NCBI GenBank assembly: GCA_029891345.1
Contig: CM056997.1
Location: 215,861,212-215,925,211, forward strand
Source: Dryococelus australis
Taxonomy: Eukaryota > Arthropoda > Insecta > Phasmatodea > Phasmatidae
Direction: 5' to 3'
Length of the DNA stretch: 64,000 bases
Of the stretch, positions 12,476 through 23,665 are shown one piece after another. Position numbers and translations under genes: made by a program. Each line of letters opens with the position of its first letter. The first letter of the stretch is position 1. The notes beneath the pieces were generated by a model. The model was not told the DNA's origin. It saw only the letters and a list, made by a program, of their open reading frames with translations, and did not search any database.

Positions 12476-12571
12476 CTATGTGAATTAGTTTATTTCGGTA
12501 ATTGAGTAAATTATTATTATTTGTAGGTCCCAAAGACACTAAAACTATGATTTTGAGTTTCCTTATGCTAA

Positions 12572-12588
12572 AAAATATATATGTATGC

Positions 12589-12665
<77 letters not shown>
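12572..12665. repeat. GT/TA microsatellite
   Basis: A short GT run is followed by a TA run of about 60 bp. Confidence 0.95.
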
Positions 12666-12668
<3 letters not shown>

Positions 12669-12719
12669 GAAAAACGTTTTATGGCAGGAAATATTGCTCG
12701 TAAGTAATGTCTACACGTA

Positions 12720-13000
12720 GGGACACCCAATTTTCGCGAAAGTTTTTATGACGAACTGTGTTTCAAAACACTTTAGATCAGCTTTTCTTATATTATTGGA
12801 TTACTTAGTTTTTTTTTCTGTCTTACGTATCTGCCTCGCTAATCACATACGTTCGGTATCGGAGAAGCCTTATTCTGATTGGTAGTATTAATTTACTCTT
12901 TGGCGTCACGTTTCTGTTGTGATGGTTTGCCGCCAGTCGCTAAGATGACTGGATTTCTGTATAGAAGTATTTTGTATTCCCGTATACTGAAGCTGTATGT
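12720..13000 (+). repeat. MITE family M, 5' end intact
   Basis: It begins gggacacccaattttcgcga, then tcaaaacactttagatcag, tatcggagaagcc and ttctgattggtagt, matching the family in order. The 3' inverted repeat has decayed or been lost. Confidence 0.6.
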
Positions 13001-13084
13001 TGTTGTATTTAAAAGCGTGACACAAAAAACTCCACCTTCGCCACAGAAGAGTGGGGACGGGGGTTGAGTGGAAATATTTGGATG

Positions 13085-13273
13085 GCTCCTAACATCGAGG
13101 TATTAAGAGCCGATGAGGGTGAAGTGAGGTGAGTATGGTGCAGCTCCGGAATGCGTGGGAATCTCCCGACATGATTCCAAAATGTAAAAATCCGGGAGTG
13201 AACCGGCCGGGGATTGAACTCTGCTCGCCTTGGTGGAAGGCGAGTGGGCTAACCGCTCAGTCATCGCGGCCCC
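13085..13273 (-). mobile_element. tRNA-derived SINE, family S1
   Basis: Read on minus from about 13273: gccgcgatgactgagcggtt (A-box region), B-box gagttcaatcccc, then cggttcactcccgg and the shared body. It is internally shortened compared with the 9.0-kb copy. Confidence 0.75.
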
Positions 13274-14292
13274 TCGCTTTGCTAGAGGTTGGTTGCTTAA
13301 CCACAGAACATTTATTATTGGCTAAAAGCGACCTTACCTTGGGATGTTCTACACAAGCTTTCGACTGATTAAAGTAGTCTAAAGAACATACAACACCTTT
13401 AATTTTAGTCCGAAGCCCGAAAGTATCGCTTTTTTTTGCGTATCTCTAGTCGGGATCGATGAAATTCATTTGTGTTCAATGCTATAGTCAGGAGCTTTTA
13501 CGAACCTGCACTGTATTGTTAGCGCCATAACTGCTGGCTGGTGAATTGACGGGGAGGTGAACTTACCCGGCGAAGGGGGAGAGAGCTGCGCACGCAGCCT
13601 GCCGCAACCTTAATGCCGTACGAAAAACATTAGTCTGCGTACTATCAGTTGCGCATTGGCCGATGCGTACAGAATGTTTTTGTAACAGTTTGTACACAGA
13701 TGAGTCATTTTATCAGCTGCTGCCGGCTGGGCCGTGCCGACGTACCAAGCGCAGAGAGGCGGGCGCAAAGACTTGTTACACTTTCAGTAGTCTCTATAAG
13801 GAACTATGTGTACTTCGTTCTTCAAGGACTCGGCTTATTTAACACTACTTTACTCTCTGTTCAGTGAAGAACATTGTAATCGCTTCATGTGTAATGTACC
13901 ATATGTGACTGAATAATTTCACTAAAATATGAAACACAAACGCTGAGTTATTTGGATTACTATCGCAATGATAGTAAAATAATGACTATGAAAATATCTA
14001 TTTTATGGGCGTATCCCCCATTAGAGCTAAGTTATGAAACAAAAAGTCAAATATACAAATTTACGAACATCATAAAAAAAATTAAGACACTAAGTTTACA
14101 TACAAATTTGTAGAAAATACTGCAGCAAGACGTATGTACGAAACTACGAAGTAAACCTGAAGGAAAACCACCTTGCTATCTACAGCTGAGCCCACCAACA
14201 AAATGGCCTCACTGGACTGCAGTATGGGGTAACATCTTTCTCAACTTCCCAGACGGTAGCCCGACGAATAGGAATAATTCCGTATCACCCGC
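13274..14292. other. no gene seen
   Basis: Mixed composition. A GC-richer patch at 13,550-13,760 contains short open frames without a recognisable domain. Nothing else was identified. Confidence 0.45.
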
Positions 14293-14520
14293 AGGACCGC
14301 GGTGGCTGCAGAGTCAGCCTGTTCGTCTCCCACCAAGGCGAACCGAGCTCAATTACTTGCTTGGTCACTCCCGGTTTTTCGCATGTGGAACCATGTCGTA
14401 AGATGCAGCTGGTCGGCAGGTTTTCTTGGCAATCCTCCGTTTTCCGCGCCCTCTCATTCCGGTGCTGCTGCATAATCACCAACATCGGGTCTCAGTAACT
14501 CGCTGTTAAGAGCAACCCAA
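14293..14520 (+). mobile_element. tRNA-derived SINE, family S1
   Basis: Forward copy: a cgcggtggctgcagagtcag head, ccaccaaggcgaaccgagct, ggtcactcccggtttttcgc, a ggcaggttttc block and a tcgctgttaagagc end. The B-box is damaged (gctcaattacttg). Confidence 0.7.
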
Positions 14521-15170
14521 ATCTCTTAACTCACTCACATCACCTGTTACCCCACCTCACCGCCTCGCAATAATAATAATAATAAAAAAAATTACAAATC
14601 AAAATAAAAAATAAAAAATTCAAGGAGTATACGATGTAACAGCACACTCCTCCCACCATAACCACACCCCCCCCCCTTCCTTTCGCTCCAACCAACTCTA
14701 CCAATCACAAAAAGAAGAAAATCGCAAAAAAATGTTAACAATTCAAAAATCGAGGAAAACGTACAACGTTTCCCCAACCTCCCCTCCCCTCCGCACGGCC
14801 CCTTAGCCATAACAACACTCCCTACCCCTCACCACAAACCACCACCTAAACATCAACTGATCGGAGAAACGAGAAAAAAATTTACATTGATGACTTCGAA
14901 CACCATTTTGGATGCCTGTGACCTTGGCCTTTACTTAAATGACATTAAGGACAGTATCTAAATGATTCTGGTCCAGTACATTTTTAAAGACAAAGCGCTT
15001 TATCTCGGAAATGTATATTTTTCCGATAAACCAAGGTTCGACAATTGGAGGCTCCTCCACGCCAAATGATTTTTCATTTGCTTTAAAATACGTATGACCA
15101 ATAACTCTTCAACCTTAAATTCAGGGTCAAACAATAAACACACACTGGACCTATACCATCATATGTATAT

Positions 15171-15204
<34 letters not shown>

Positions 15205-15268
15205 ACATATTCTATCTCACCGGTAAACATATGGTGTACTTTTGAAACTGTCGGTGAAGAGTAGCCAG
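14521..15268. other. no gene; simple-sequence patches
   Basis: An AAT trinucleotide run near 14,568-14,587, C-rich and A-rich low-complexity sequence to about 14,880, and a TA microsatellite at about 15,168-15,206. Nothing coding was recognised. Confidence 0.6.
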
Positions 15269-15988
15269 GTGTCCCGGACATACCGTACGAGCCATTTTTC
15301 TCGAAAACGGTGCATCCAAGCTTTTTCGAGTAAAATGCTTTGTAGGCAAACCCTTTAGGGTGAATTGAATGGTGAACAGTAAAGTGTCTAGAATCTGCGG
15401 TAAACTAGAGGAAACGAAGATAACTTCAGAATTTCAAATGGCAAGATGTTACAAAATTAGTATCGTTGAATAGGTGCTCGTGAAACTGAACATATTTTGT
15501 CTGAATATGTTTACGGGCTGTTTCGCCGTTTTGAACATAGTGAGATATTATCTGTATGGCACATACTAAATCTCATCGTGCCACGCCACACCAGCCGAAA
15601 CGAGGCGAGCGGGAACTGTTGACGATAGATAGCAGTACTTGCATTTAACCTCTGTTTGTGCCATTCGTCATGTCGAATAAGGGGCATTTTGGCAGTGCGG
15701 GCACTGTGAAAAGTGTCTAGCGTTGTTTTTGCTTGGGTATGTTATTCGTGCAGTAATGTCGTATTCAAACGAAGAGGCATTTGACATGCTTATGGTGCTC
15801 GGCGAATGTCGCCCGACAAGCAGAGCGCGTTTATGTAGGGAGGTATCAAGATCGCCCACGCCAGTCACGGCATGTTTTCCAGCGATTGGAGGCACGGATT
15901 CCCAACAGTAGCCAGGTGCAACCGACCCGCAATCGTAACAATCAAGTCAGAAGACGTGATAAAGATGATAGAAGTGCAGATATAATCT
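15269..15988 (+). pseudogene. DUF4817/DDE transposon: left TIR and N-terminal transposase remnant
   Basis: A terminal region starting gtgtcccggacataccgta at 15269 matches, inverted, the sequence ending at 29,483. Similarity continues inward to about 15,545 (cgaaaacggtgcatcc, taactt/aacatcagaatttcaaat). A start at 15756 opens MSYSNEEAFDMLMVLGEC, the opening of the insect DUF4817-like helix-turn-helix placed before mariner-type DDE domains. The frame then shifts near 15,815, after which RYQDRPRQSRHVFQRLEARI is read in another frame. The coding sequence breaks off at 15,988, where the 12-kb element begins, and resumes at 28,036. The enzyme would have cut and pasted its own element; this copy is dead. 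Confidence 0.7.
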
Positions 15989-16727
15989 AGACTCCGCACG
16001 GGTCCTACTTCAAAGAGGATGCAGCCTTTATTGATATCAAAGGGTTAAATTGATTGAAAAGGTGAATTAAATTGGTAGAAAACGTTAATCAAATTGATAG
16101 TCCTATCTTAATCAAATAAAAAAATTTAATCCAATATTAATCAGATTAAACTTTTTAATGTGATCAAATATTTTTTGTGTTTGGTGCAAGAGTGTACTAA
16201 GGGCCAAATGAATTAGTTTCTTTCATTTTGTGGGTTGGGGAGCAGCTCTGGTAGATGTTCACCCTCTGAGCTCTGGCACTCGATTAGGTGTGACGTGTTG
16301 GGGACAGGGTGAGTGTGTGATGTGTTTTGTGCAAGAGTGGCATAAGTGTTAAATTTATGGGTTGGCAGTGATATTGCTCGTAGACGGTGTAGGGAGATAT
16401 GCGATTTCGAAAGATACTATAATCCTGAATGAATAACAGCTCTGACGTAATACACGAAATATATTCCAAACGAGTTCTACATGAATAACCTGGTGTCGAC
16501 AAGTGCTAAACGAACACAATTACATGTCTCCAGTATGAAATTAATTAACGAATAAATAATGCCGCTGTAAATTAAACGACAGTCTTCCTAACCACAGTAA
16601 CAAGGTATTTGAAAAAATGTAAAAAATGCGTGCACTTGACGCCTCTCGCACGTACCCTATATGATTTCAAAACACGTCCGTTTGGTCGGGAGATGACTGA
16701 AGCAATGACTGCAGTGTATAATGTGCA
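15989..16727 (+). repeat. left terminal inverted repeat of the 12-kb element
   Basis: About 740 bp, non-coding and AT-rich. It pairs with 27,271-28,035 at an estimated 75-85% identity by eye, with small indels. Inward of it the left side continues into subrepeats that the right side lacks, because R1-like sequence adjoins the right copy. Confidence 0.75.
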
Positions 16728-17250
16728 CCAGCATATAAGCTGTTAGATATGTGGAGTGCGGCCGGTGTCTGACAGGCGATACAGCTACTCGGAAAGAGAT
16801 CAGCATACGATTTATATGGCAAATGGATAAAAATTGTGTTTACGACGCACGTACTAATATATGAATTACACTAGTTGAATTAAAAAAAAACACGTAACGA
16901 GAATCGCGCTTAACAGTCAGTGATTATAAAATACGTCCATTCGCTCCGGAGGTCGCTGCAGCACTGAATTGGATATAGCACTTACGCCAACTTATAAGCT
17001 GTGTAGAGAGCAAACATAACCTGCGTCGGTCTAGGTTTTATTATAGACTGAAGTGAAAAACTCGTAAATGAATGAAAATACAAAACGAATATTTCCAAAT
17101 AAATTCGAATGTAACGAACACAAGTACATGACAATCATTAAACGAATTACGGAACCCAGCTAGTCTAATCTTTTTAATGAATGAAATCGCACCAGGATCT
17201 CTCCCAAAACACATCCGTCCGCCTGGGAGGCTGGTGGATGAATGAGTCGA
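16671..17250 (+). repeat. degenerate subrepeats inside the left end
   Basis: Blocks beginning aaacacgtccgtttggtcgg (about 16,671), aaatacgtccattcgctccg (about 16,929) and aaacacatccgtccgcctgg (about 17,205) are related, spaced about 260-275 bp. Each is followed by a diverged copy of the same downstream sequence. Similar subterminal repeats are common in long-TIR DNA elements. Confidence 0.5.
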
Positions 17251-17640
17251 GCTTTGTTTTTTTATTTCTGGCGAGCCCCCAAATCCCGCAAAACTTTATA
17301 GAAACAAACTATATATTATTTTAAATTCATAAAAGCTGGTAGAAGAAAAATTATTTAAAATAATGGACGTAATACAAATTTTTCCGTTAAGTCTGTGAAA
17401 TTCACGGCACTAGTTACCAAAACGACAGTTGAAAATGCTACGAAGTTTTGTCGACCGAAATCAGAAACGGGGTTTACACAATATATGCAATATATCAATT
17501 TAATAAAAACAAAAATTATTTTTTCCCGATAAATTAAAAAAAATTTTATAATTTTTTAATATTAAAACGCATATATAATATCGCTTAACCAGAATCGTGG
17601 GTAGCACTCAGGCGTATTATATGCTCACACTCTCCGAAGC
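17251..17640. other. no gene seen, AT-rich
   Basis: AT-rich, low-complexity sequence within the 12-kb element. Nothing was recognised. Confidence 0.5.
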
Positions 17641-18330
17641 CCGCTGCCTGCATACCCCTATATCGTTGCACATTACCCCGCCAACCTTCGACCAGCCCAG
17701 TGATGTCGGGAGAGCTGGTGTCCAGTGTCGCGTCTATCCAAGACAGTTTACGAAGAACTAACCTGGCGCCAACCCACGAGAACTGTTCGCATCGCTGCTA
17801 CCTACAGCATCATCCCCCCCCCCAAAAAAAAAACACTGACGGTGTCTTCGTGCGAAAAAAGAGTTCTTTTCCAAGGCCACGCAGCCCTGACCCCTTCCCC
17901 TACACCAGCCCAGTGCGCAGAGAACTGCCCTGTCCATGGTTACACACCCCCGACCCCCTCTCACTCCGCCAACCAAGAGCTCGGTCCAAGCACCCCACTA
18001 TCGATCCAACGCTGCAAAAACCTGTTTAGCACCACGCATCCCCTCCGCCAACACCAGCCCAGAATGCGTTTCCTGCTGTCTGGACGACCGCCCTTTCCAA
18101 GGCCACACAGGCCCACCTTCACCCCATCCCAAAGTGGGTGTTTTCCGAAACGATAGCTGCCTCGGCCAGCAACAGAGGCTTCCCTCAAGGTCAAAGTGCG
18201 TCTTTAATGCATCACGTCAGGAAGGAACCATCCCTTGGGCCAGCGGATTTCGAAATGACCTTGGCTATTTCCCCTCCATCCTCTTCTCTGCAAACTGCTC
18301 CTTTCGCTAGAACACTGAACCGATGAGAAA
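17641..18330. other. C-rich block with degenerate internal repeats
   Basis: The composition becomes C-rich. The phrase accagcccag occurs near 17,692, 17,905 and 18,053, and tttccaaggccac near 17,868 and 18,092. Several overlapping frames are open on both strands (up to about 143 codons), rich in Pro, Ser and Thr, which is what C-rich DNA gives by chance. No domain was recognised. It could be a decayed minisatellite. Confidence 0.45.
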
Positions 18331-19093
18331 AACTGTTTCTCCCAAAGCCAGAGCCTGGTGTATTCCCAGCTAAATAAAATTTCACAAGTCCCGCCGATGA
18401 TATTTATATCCCTTAAGTTAAATATTTCCCGATATTGTAATGCCCACAAGCTAATACCCAGATTAAAAATTCCAACGAAAACTTTATGTTTTAATCCAAT
18501 AAACTTTATCCCGTTTTCCAGCAAACTATAGGTAACAATAAGATATATTTTAACTTGCTAAATTTTGTTACGCAATGAAAACCACGCATCATTCTTCTAT
18601 GGAAGTTAAACTTAGAACACCAATCTTTTTTCAAACAAGCATCATTCGATTTAAGACATACACAAGTAATTTTTTTTACCTTCGATCTGTTTTTTTTATA
18701 TATAATTTATTTGTATAGCAGAGAAAACATACATAATCCATTTGTATTTAAATATTTGTGCGTATTTCACATATAGTTTTCCTCCATAAATTTTCCTAGC
18801 CCAGAATTTCTACTATAAAAAGTGTATATATTTGAACTTATTTATTTACAAATACTATTTTGTCGGCACGGTATTACTGAAATAGCACGTATCCAGCTTG
18901 AAATGACTGCTATCGAAGCTGAAATCTGTTAAATTTCACGATATTTCAACTGATTTTCCTAAAAGGCTAAATTTAAGCAAATTTCAAGGAAAATGGCAGC
19001 CATTTTGAATCCATTTACTATATAAGGAGGGATAAATTAATTTTTTCTCAGCGTTGAATCATTATCTGCTAAGGTAACTTTGTAAGCATATGC
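18331..19093. other. no gene seen, AT-rich
   Basis: AT-rich spacer inside the 12-kb element; nothing was recognised. Confidence 0.5.
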
Positions 19094-19129
19094 GTGCGTG
19101 TGCATTTCATTAGCAGTAGTGAGACATAT

Positions 19130-19340
19130 GCATACACTACAATGCCAGACGTCTACGACAGGCATCTATACCGAGAACGATGCCAGGTGTCCACTACAAC
19201 GTCTACATCAATGCTGTATGTCTACAACAACGACAGATGTCTACAACGAGAACGACGCAAGGCATCCATCATGCCTACATCAACTTCAGGGATCCACTAC
19301 AACTCCTGACTTCCACTACATCATGTAGATCAATAACGCA
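19130..19340 (+). repeat. short tandem-like CTACAAC repeat tract
   Basis: Variants of gtctacaacgacagatg, ccactacaac and catctacaac recur every 20-40 bp. Three frames stay open and give similar Tyr/Asn/Thr/Asp-rich peptides, as expected of a simple repeat. It lies just before the decayed coding tract and may be its N-terminal low-complexity part or an unrelated minisatellite. Confidence 0.5.
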
Positions 19341-19377
19341 GTATCTACAGGGTAATACATGTCTTCATCAGCCCGCA

Positions 19378-19730
19378 ACAAGAACAATGCATCAAGGTCA
19401 CTGCTGTGACAATTGTGATGCGGAATGTGTTGAAGTACTCAATGTGAAAGAATTTATCATTTCTTTTGCGGGCCACAAAATAAAACTATTATATATGTTC
19501 CTTGATGAACAGCTATAAGGTGTTGAGGATATTGTATCCTATTTTCCATGTGAAGATTTCTCCCATGGCATGCCTGCCTTTGCTAGTGATGATAACTTAC
19601 AACATATGCGGAGGGATAGTATGTCGCGAAGACTGGAACAGCTACTTGAAGCTAGAATTATTCCAGATATAGTAATATTCTCATCCAGAGCCGATGAAGT
19701 GGATTCTGAGGCGAGCACTGTGATCTTATA
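19378..19730 (+). pseudogene. decayed coding segment, unknown family (part 1)
   Basis: One frame reads from CCDNCDAECVEVLNVKEF through a stop at about 19,516, then a long stop-free stretch with YFPCEDFSHG and a charged helix-like part (MSRRLEQLLEARIIPD), until a stop at about 19,727. The single stop inside an otherwise continuous frame of over 100 codons suggests a gene that has begun to decay. I do not recognise the family. It lies in the middle of the 12-kb TIR element and is probably one of its former genes. Confidence 0.45.
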
Positions 19731-19739
19731 AATAAAATG

Positions 19740-20262
19740 AATTGACAGACTTTTTGTACACAGCGTATAAATTGAGATTGAAAAAAGAAATACAGTAAAA
19801 GTTTTCGAAAACAATCAAGACAACTCCTTTGTAATTAAGGAGCTCGCTATTTATTATGCAACCAATGTTAATGATGTTAAAGTATATTGCTTTAAACCTC
19901 CCAGATCTTTGTATACTTTAAAACCTCAAGTTAAAACGATGTTTCGGGAACATACTTACAAGAAACATGACCTAGAATGGGATTCTGGTGTAATAGTTAT
20001 CGAAGAGCATTTCCAATATGTAAACAATGTGCTCCTCGAAGCTATCCAGTATATGTGCTTGGGAAAATGCAGAAGGAAAATTTAAAAAGTTTAACTAATA
20101 TTGAAGTGATAAGTATTAGAAGTTCTAGTATTAATACAATAGTCAAATGCTATAATACAAGTCACTGTGAGAAAAATGTTCTCTTCACAATGCAAAAGCG
20201 AAGCTTTAAGAGAATACTTGTACCAGCATCCTACCTACATATAAAGATATTAATTAAATAAA
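19740..20262 (+). pseudogene. decayed coding segment, unknown family (part 2)
   Basis: In the same frame as part 1, past stops near 19,727-19,770, about 95 codons are open, with NSFVIKELAIYYA, a CFKPPRS motif and HDLEWDSGVIVIEEHF. The sense then moves to another frame (ORF 19,977-20,261), with YVLGKMQKENL and IVKCYNTSHCEK. From memory this order (a KELA strand, an F-K-P-P motif, an L-W-x-x-G motif, a Y-x-x-G-x-x-K motif and late Cys/His) resembles an uncharacterised protein family seen in repeats of many arthropod genomes. I cannot name its function and did not search. Confidence 0.45.
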
Positions 20263-20397
20263 AAAATGGTTTGTTACAGATATGTAAGATTTCGAAAAAT
20301 GGAGAAATTCAACCCAGGGAAGACATACTCCACAGTTTTTCAAGGATACAAGAAAGTATGGTTCTAGTCTCTAGATAATATATAATTCCAAACACAG

Positions 20398-21751
20398 ATG
20401 TGCAACGGAGATGAACATTGGAATTTCGCAAAAAGTTTTGGAGGAAACATGTATACAGAACGAGTATTGTGTTATGAAGAAGAAAACTGTCCGGTATTTA
20501 ATATGCGGCCTGTTAGCGAACTGCCATATTCTTCTTGGGACCTGTGTTTTAAAAATAGAAGTGTACAAATAACCAAAGAACCAGGTTTTCATCAAATAAA
20601 ATGTAAATTGAGTAGATAGTTTTACAACAGCCCCACCTTATGGACTGAAACATGCAATAATAAGGAAAACATCATGAAAATGCAACACAGTAGCAGCCTT
20701 CTAAAATCTCCTTGTGGAATGTGGAACGGTGAGGTTTGGAAGAGCAATGTTTGTGTCTGTAAATTTGATTTAACTAAGTTAACATTGAAGAACATATATT
20801 TTCCCAACTTAACTATATAAAGAGAAAAATAGAACCATAGAGTTATGATGGAGAGGTTCGACACATCACTTCCTAATGCCAGTGCTACTCCAGGATACAG
20901 GCGAGTGTGATTTCGACTTTAAGAAGATAGTCCACTACAGATTAAAATGTGCAACAGTGATTAATGTTGGTGTTTCTCTTTAATCAGTCCTGATTATACT
21001 TTAAAGGTTTTCGATGTATGTTATGGGCGAAATTCTTGTCCTTTATATAATTTATGTCCTGACATAAAACTACCTTGTAACGATGGTCAACTAGAATTTG
21101 GAATTTGAAGCTAAAAGTGGATACATCATGAAACGTATGTCCTACAAGAAAATCAAATACACAATGCAGAAGGAGTGTAGTTGTTGCTGTCATACTACAG
21201 TTTGGACAGAAAAATGTAACAACATACACAACATTTTATGTACATTGGTGACCAAGAATTAACTACTCCCTGTGACATTTGGAATTATAAAGTTTGGCTC
21301 AGCAAGAACAGTTAAAAGTGAGAAAAAGTGGTGTCACAACAGCTACATGAAGGAGACTGTTCAGTATTAAATTGTCAGTCATGGCTAGAATCTTCGACCC
21401 TACAGACATATATGAAGACGTGCAAATTGGGTACAGAAGAGTGTTTTTTAAACCGTATGGTGGTATTTTACAAGTTCATGTCTGCAATGTATAGAACATT
21501 GGTGCTACACTTTCGACAAAAGTCTCAGTATTCACTTTGGTGGAGGAATATCATGCAATGACTGTGCTGTGAGATATCTTCGCCCCGACTGTGACTTACC
21601 AACAACATTAGAAGATTTGATGATTGCCAGTCATAGCGAGGAGGTGCGTGGACATGAAGTATTCGCATACCAACTCACCAGACCTCATCAGGGAATCAAC
21701 ATTAGTTGGAAGGAAATCTGCAATGGGGACATCCACAACAAGGATGATTAG
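20398..21751 (+). pseudogene. decayed Cys-rich coding tract, unknown
   Basis: ORF 20,398-20,619 (74 codons) has YEEENCPVFNMRPVSELPYS. After its stop the same frame stays readable with few stops to about 20,815. A related phrase, NSCPLYNLCPDIKLPCND, appears at about 21,033-21,086, followed by PCDIWNYKVW. Then ORF 21,328-21,561 and, in another frame, 21,569-21,751, with CNDCAVRYLRPDCDLPTTLE across the junction. The repeated CP-x-(Y/F)-N and LP-x pattern suggests a Cys-containing repeated protein, now broken by stops and frame changes. Function unknown. Confidence 0.4.
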
Positions 21752-21889
21752 TCTTCCCGTTCATGTGTAATTTATGTGTGTGAAGTGGTTAATTCGGATT
21801 AATATTTTCTCTTTAATACAAGTATGTGTTTGTTAATAAAGGCTTGTATTCTGTAACGTATAGCTTATTATATTCATATTATGTTTTTA

Positions 21890-22500
21890 AGGAAATGTGT
21901 GAGTCAGACAATTTCAAATGTATGTATTTCTCTCAAGCTATGACACCACCTAGTAAACCAACTAGGTAAGATTCCACTTTTACTAACTGCAATAGTTCTA
22001 AATGTCTTGTAATCCAGTACAGACCTCATATAGTAGATCGAAAGTGTAAGTTTAAGGGCGAATGCATTGTAATGTCATAATGTGAGGAATAAAAATGTTT
22101 GAAACATCTTGTTTATAATACAGACAATGTTTTACCCTATTAGTGTTTCGAAGAATTTGATAATAACCTTCATACTTTATATAATTTTAGCAAAAACAAG
22201 TTTGTTTACACGACTCATACTGGGTGTGATTTGTCAAAATGTTATGTACATCAAACAATAAACTTAGAAAAAATAAAATTTAGCCCTCAAACACATTATA
22301 ACTTGCAAAATTAGAGAGAATTAATTTATCAATATACAATACATTGTTCCTTGCTAATTTTTCCTGGATGTCATAGCAGTAACAAGATGTATTTTCATCC
22401 TGCAAATCTTTATGTCAGTCTCAAACAGGGAAAGTCTAATGTAACTTACGCCCTATGGTGTAACAGGCTTTTGCGCAAATTTACGGAGACTTGAGACAGT
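21890..22500 (+). pseudogene. possible further decayed coding
   Basis: Short readable stretches, such as one with CKFKGECIV (about 22,045), one with HTGCDLSKCYVHQTINLEK (about 22,215) and one with FPGCHSSNKMYFHP (about 22,365), keep a Cys-rich style but are separated by stops. They may continue the preceding tract. Evidence is weak. Confidence 0.25.
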
Positions 22501-22586
22501 AACTTTTATTTTAAAGTAATTTATTTTCCTCTAGGAGATGAAAAGAGTCGTGAACTAATTCAATGCAGTGTTAACAAAAAAATCTA

Positions 22587-22889
22587 GTGTTTTATATGAC
22601 TGCCACCATACCTCTTCCATCTAGTTTTGAAGATGTACACTCTCATTACATTGAAGAATATCCAGACTTGGTTGAAAGCATTGTTTTACATGATCCTAGT
22701 TGTAAAGATGTTTGTGTACAAACAGACAGGTTAAAGCCAGGGTGTAACAAATGCTACCTCCTTGAAAGCAGAGTTCAAGAAGGGGATCTGGATCCAATAT
22801 TAAGAAAATGCGTGAAAACTTTGTTCACCAAAGTATCTTACAGTTTAAAAAAATATTTGTTTTTTAAAGAAAAATGTTGTATATTTTGA
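22587..22889 (+). CDS. 100-residue ORF, unknown, probably a gene fragment
   Basis: The frame opens MFYMTATIPLPSSFEDVHSH and contains five Cys in a C-x3-C-x11-C-x2-C-like arrangement (HDPSCKDVCVQTDRLKPGC, then NKCYLLE). It ends with a Lys/Phe-rich tail that looks like read-through into AT-rich DNA. The residue composition is protein-like rather than random. I do not recognise the family. Its position suggests it belonged to the 12-kb element. A signal peptide is not evident. Confidence 0.35.
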   Translation: MFYMTATIPLPSSFEDVHSHYIEEYPDLVESIVLHDPSCKDVCVQTDRLKPGCNKCYLLESRVQEGDLDPILRKCVKTLFTKVSYSLKKYLFFKEKCCIF

Positions 22890-23260
22890 ATCAACCTGTA
22901 CTTGCTAGTGTTATACATAAATTTGTTCTATATTTTGTGACATCCTGTACTTGTTTATATGTTTGGAATCAATTTATACTTGATTGCTTAATGTTGTGTT
23001 TATATATATTTTGAATAATTGTGTAATTTGTGCGACATCCTGTATTTTCAATTGTTTAAAATGATGTATATAAATTTTGGACCAAACTGTACATATTTGA
23101 TGCTATGTGTGATAATTTTTGCAATGTTTTGGGACATCCTATATTTAATTGTATATGTTTTTTAACATCCTATGCTGCTTCATTGTTAAAATGATTCTTT
23201 GAACAAGCTGTGTCTGTATATATTTTGTCAATAAATTTATCTTGTAAAATGAATGCCTTT
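22890..23260 (+). repeat. periodic gacatcctgta repeats
   Basis: Variants of gacatcctgtacttg occur near 22,890, 22,940, 23,034, 23,131 and 23,166, separated by AT-rich sequence. It is a degenerate tandem repeat with a rough period of 50-100 bp. No coding. Confidence 0.45.
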
Positions 23261-23539
23261 GGTATGTATATTTAATCTATCCTTATTTAAAGTATTCTTG
23301 TTTTCCAAAGAAATTTAAAAATATATATTGTTCCCAACAGAGGCATTTTTAAAAGATGTATGGTTTCTATAAAAGGAGTGTTGCAATGAAAAAGCCAGAG
23401 GAAGAAAAATCACATAGCAAACAAACTATTAGTTCAACAAAAATTACTAATCAGCTAAAGATATTTTAACTTGTCTCCTGGCAAAAGCTGTCTGCTGATA
23501 AACCTGAGTAATATTTTACAAAACACTTTAAATACATAA

Positions 23540-23665
23540 AATAAGGTGTTATAAATCGTCAGCCTCCGTATAGTAATCAGATAATGCATGGAGCATCGGG
23601 GTTCGAATCCCAGAAAAGACATGGTTAATATAAGTTAGTTTGTGGGTTCGAATCCCGAATAGGTT
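23540..23665 (+). other. tRNA-like remnants
   Basis: The stretch ccgtatagtaatcagataat followed by cggggttcgaatcccag resembles a tRNA (Asp/Glu-like D-arm and T-arm) with a wrong or shortened anticodon region. A second T-arm-like gggttcgaatcccgaatagg follows 30-50 bp later. Probably a tRNA-derived repeat, not a functional tRNA gene. Confidence 0.35.

Noticed and set aside
17700-18326. Five overlapping Pro/Ser-rich frames
   Set aside because: C-rich composition keeps frames open on both strands; no conserved motif was seen.
19378-22889. Naming the decayed tract as a specific viral or nudivirus-like gene set
   Set aside because: The Cys patterns are suggestive only; no diagnostic motif was seen, so a viral name would be a guess.
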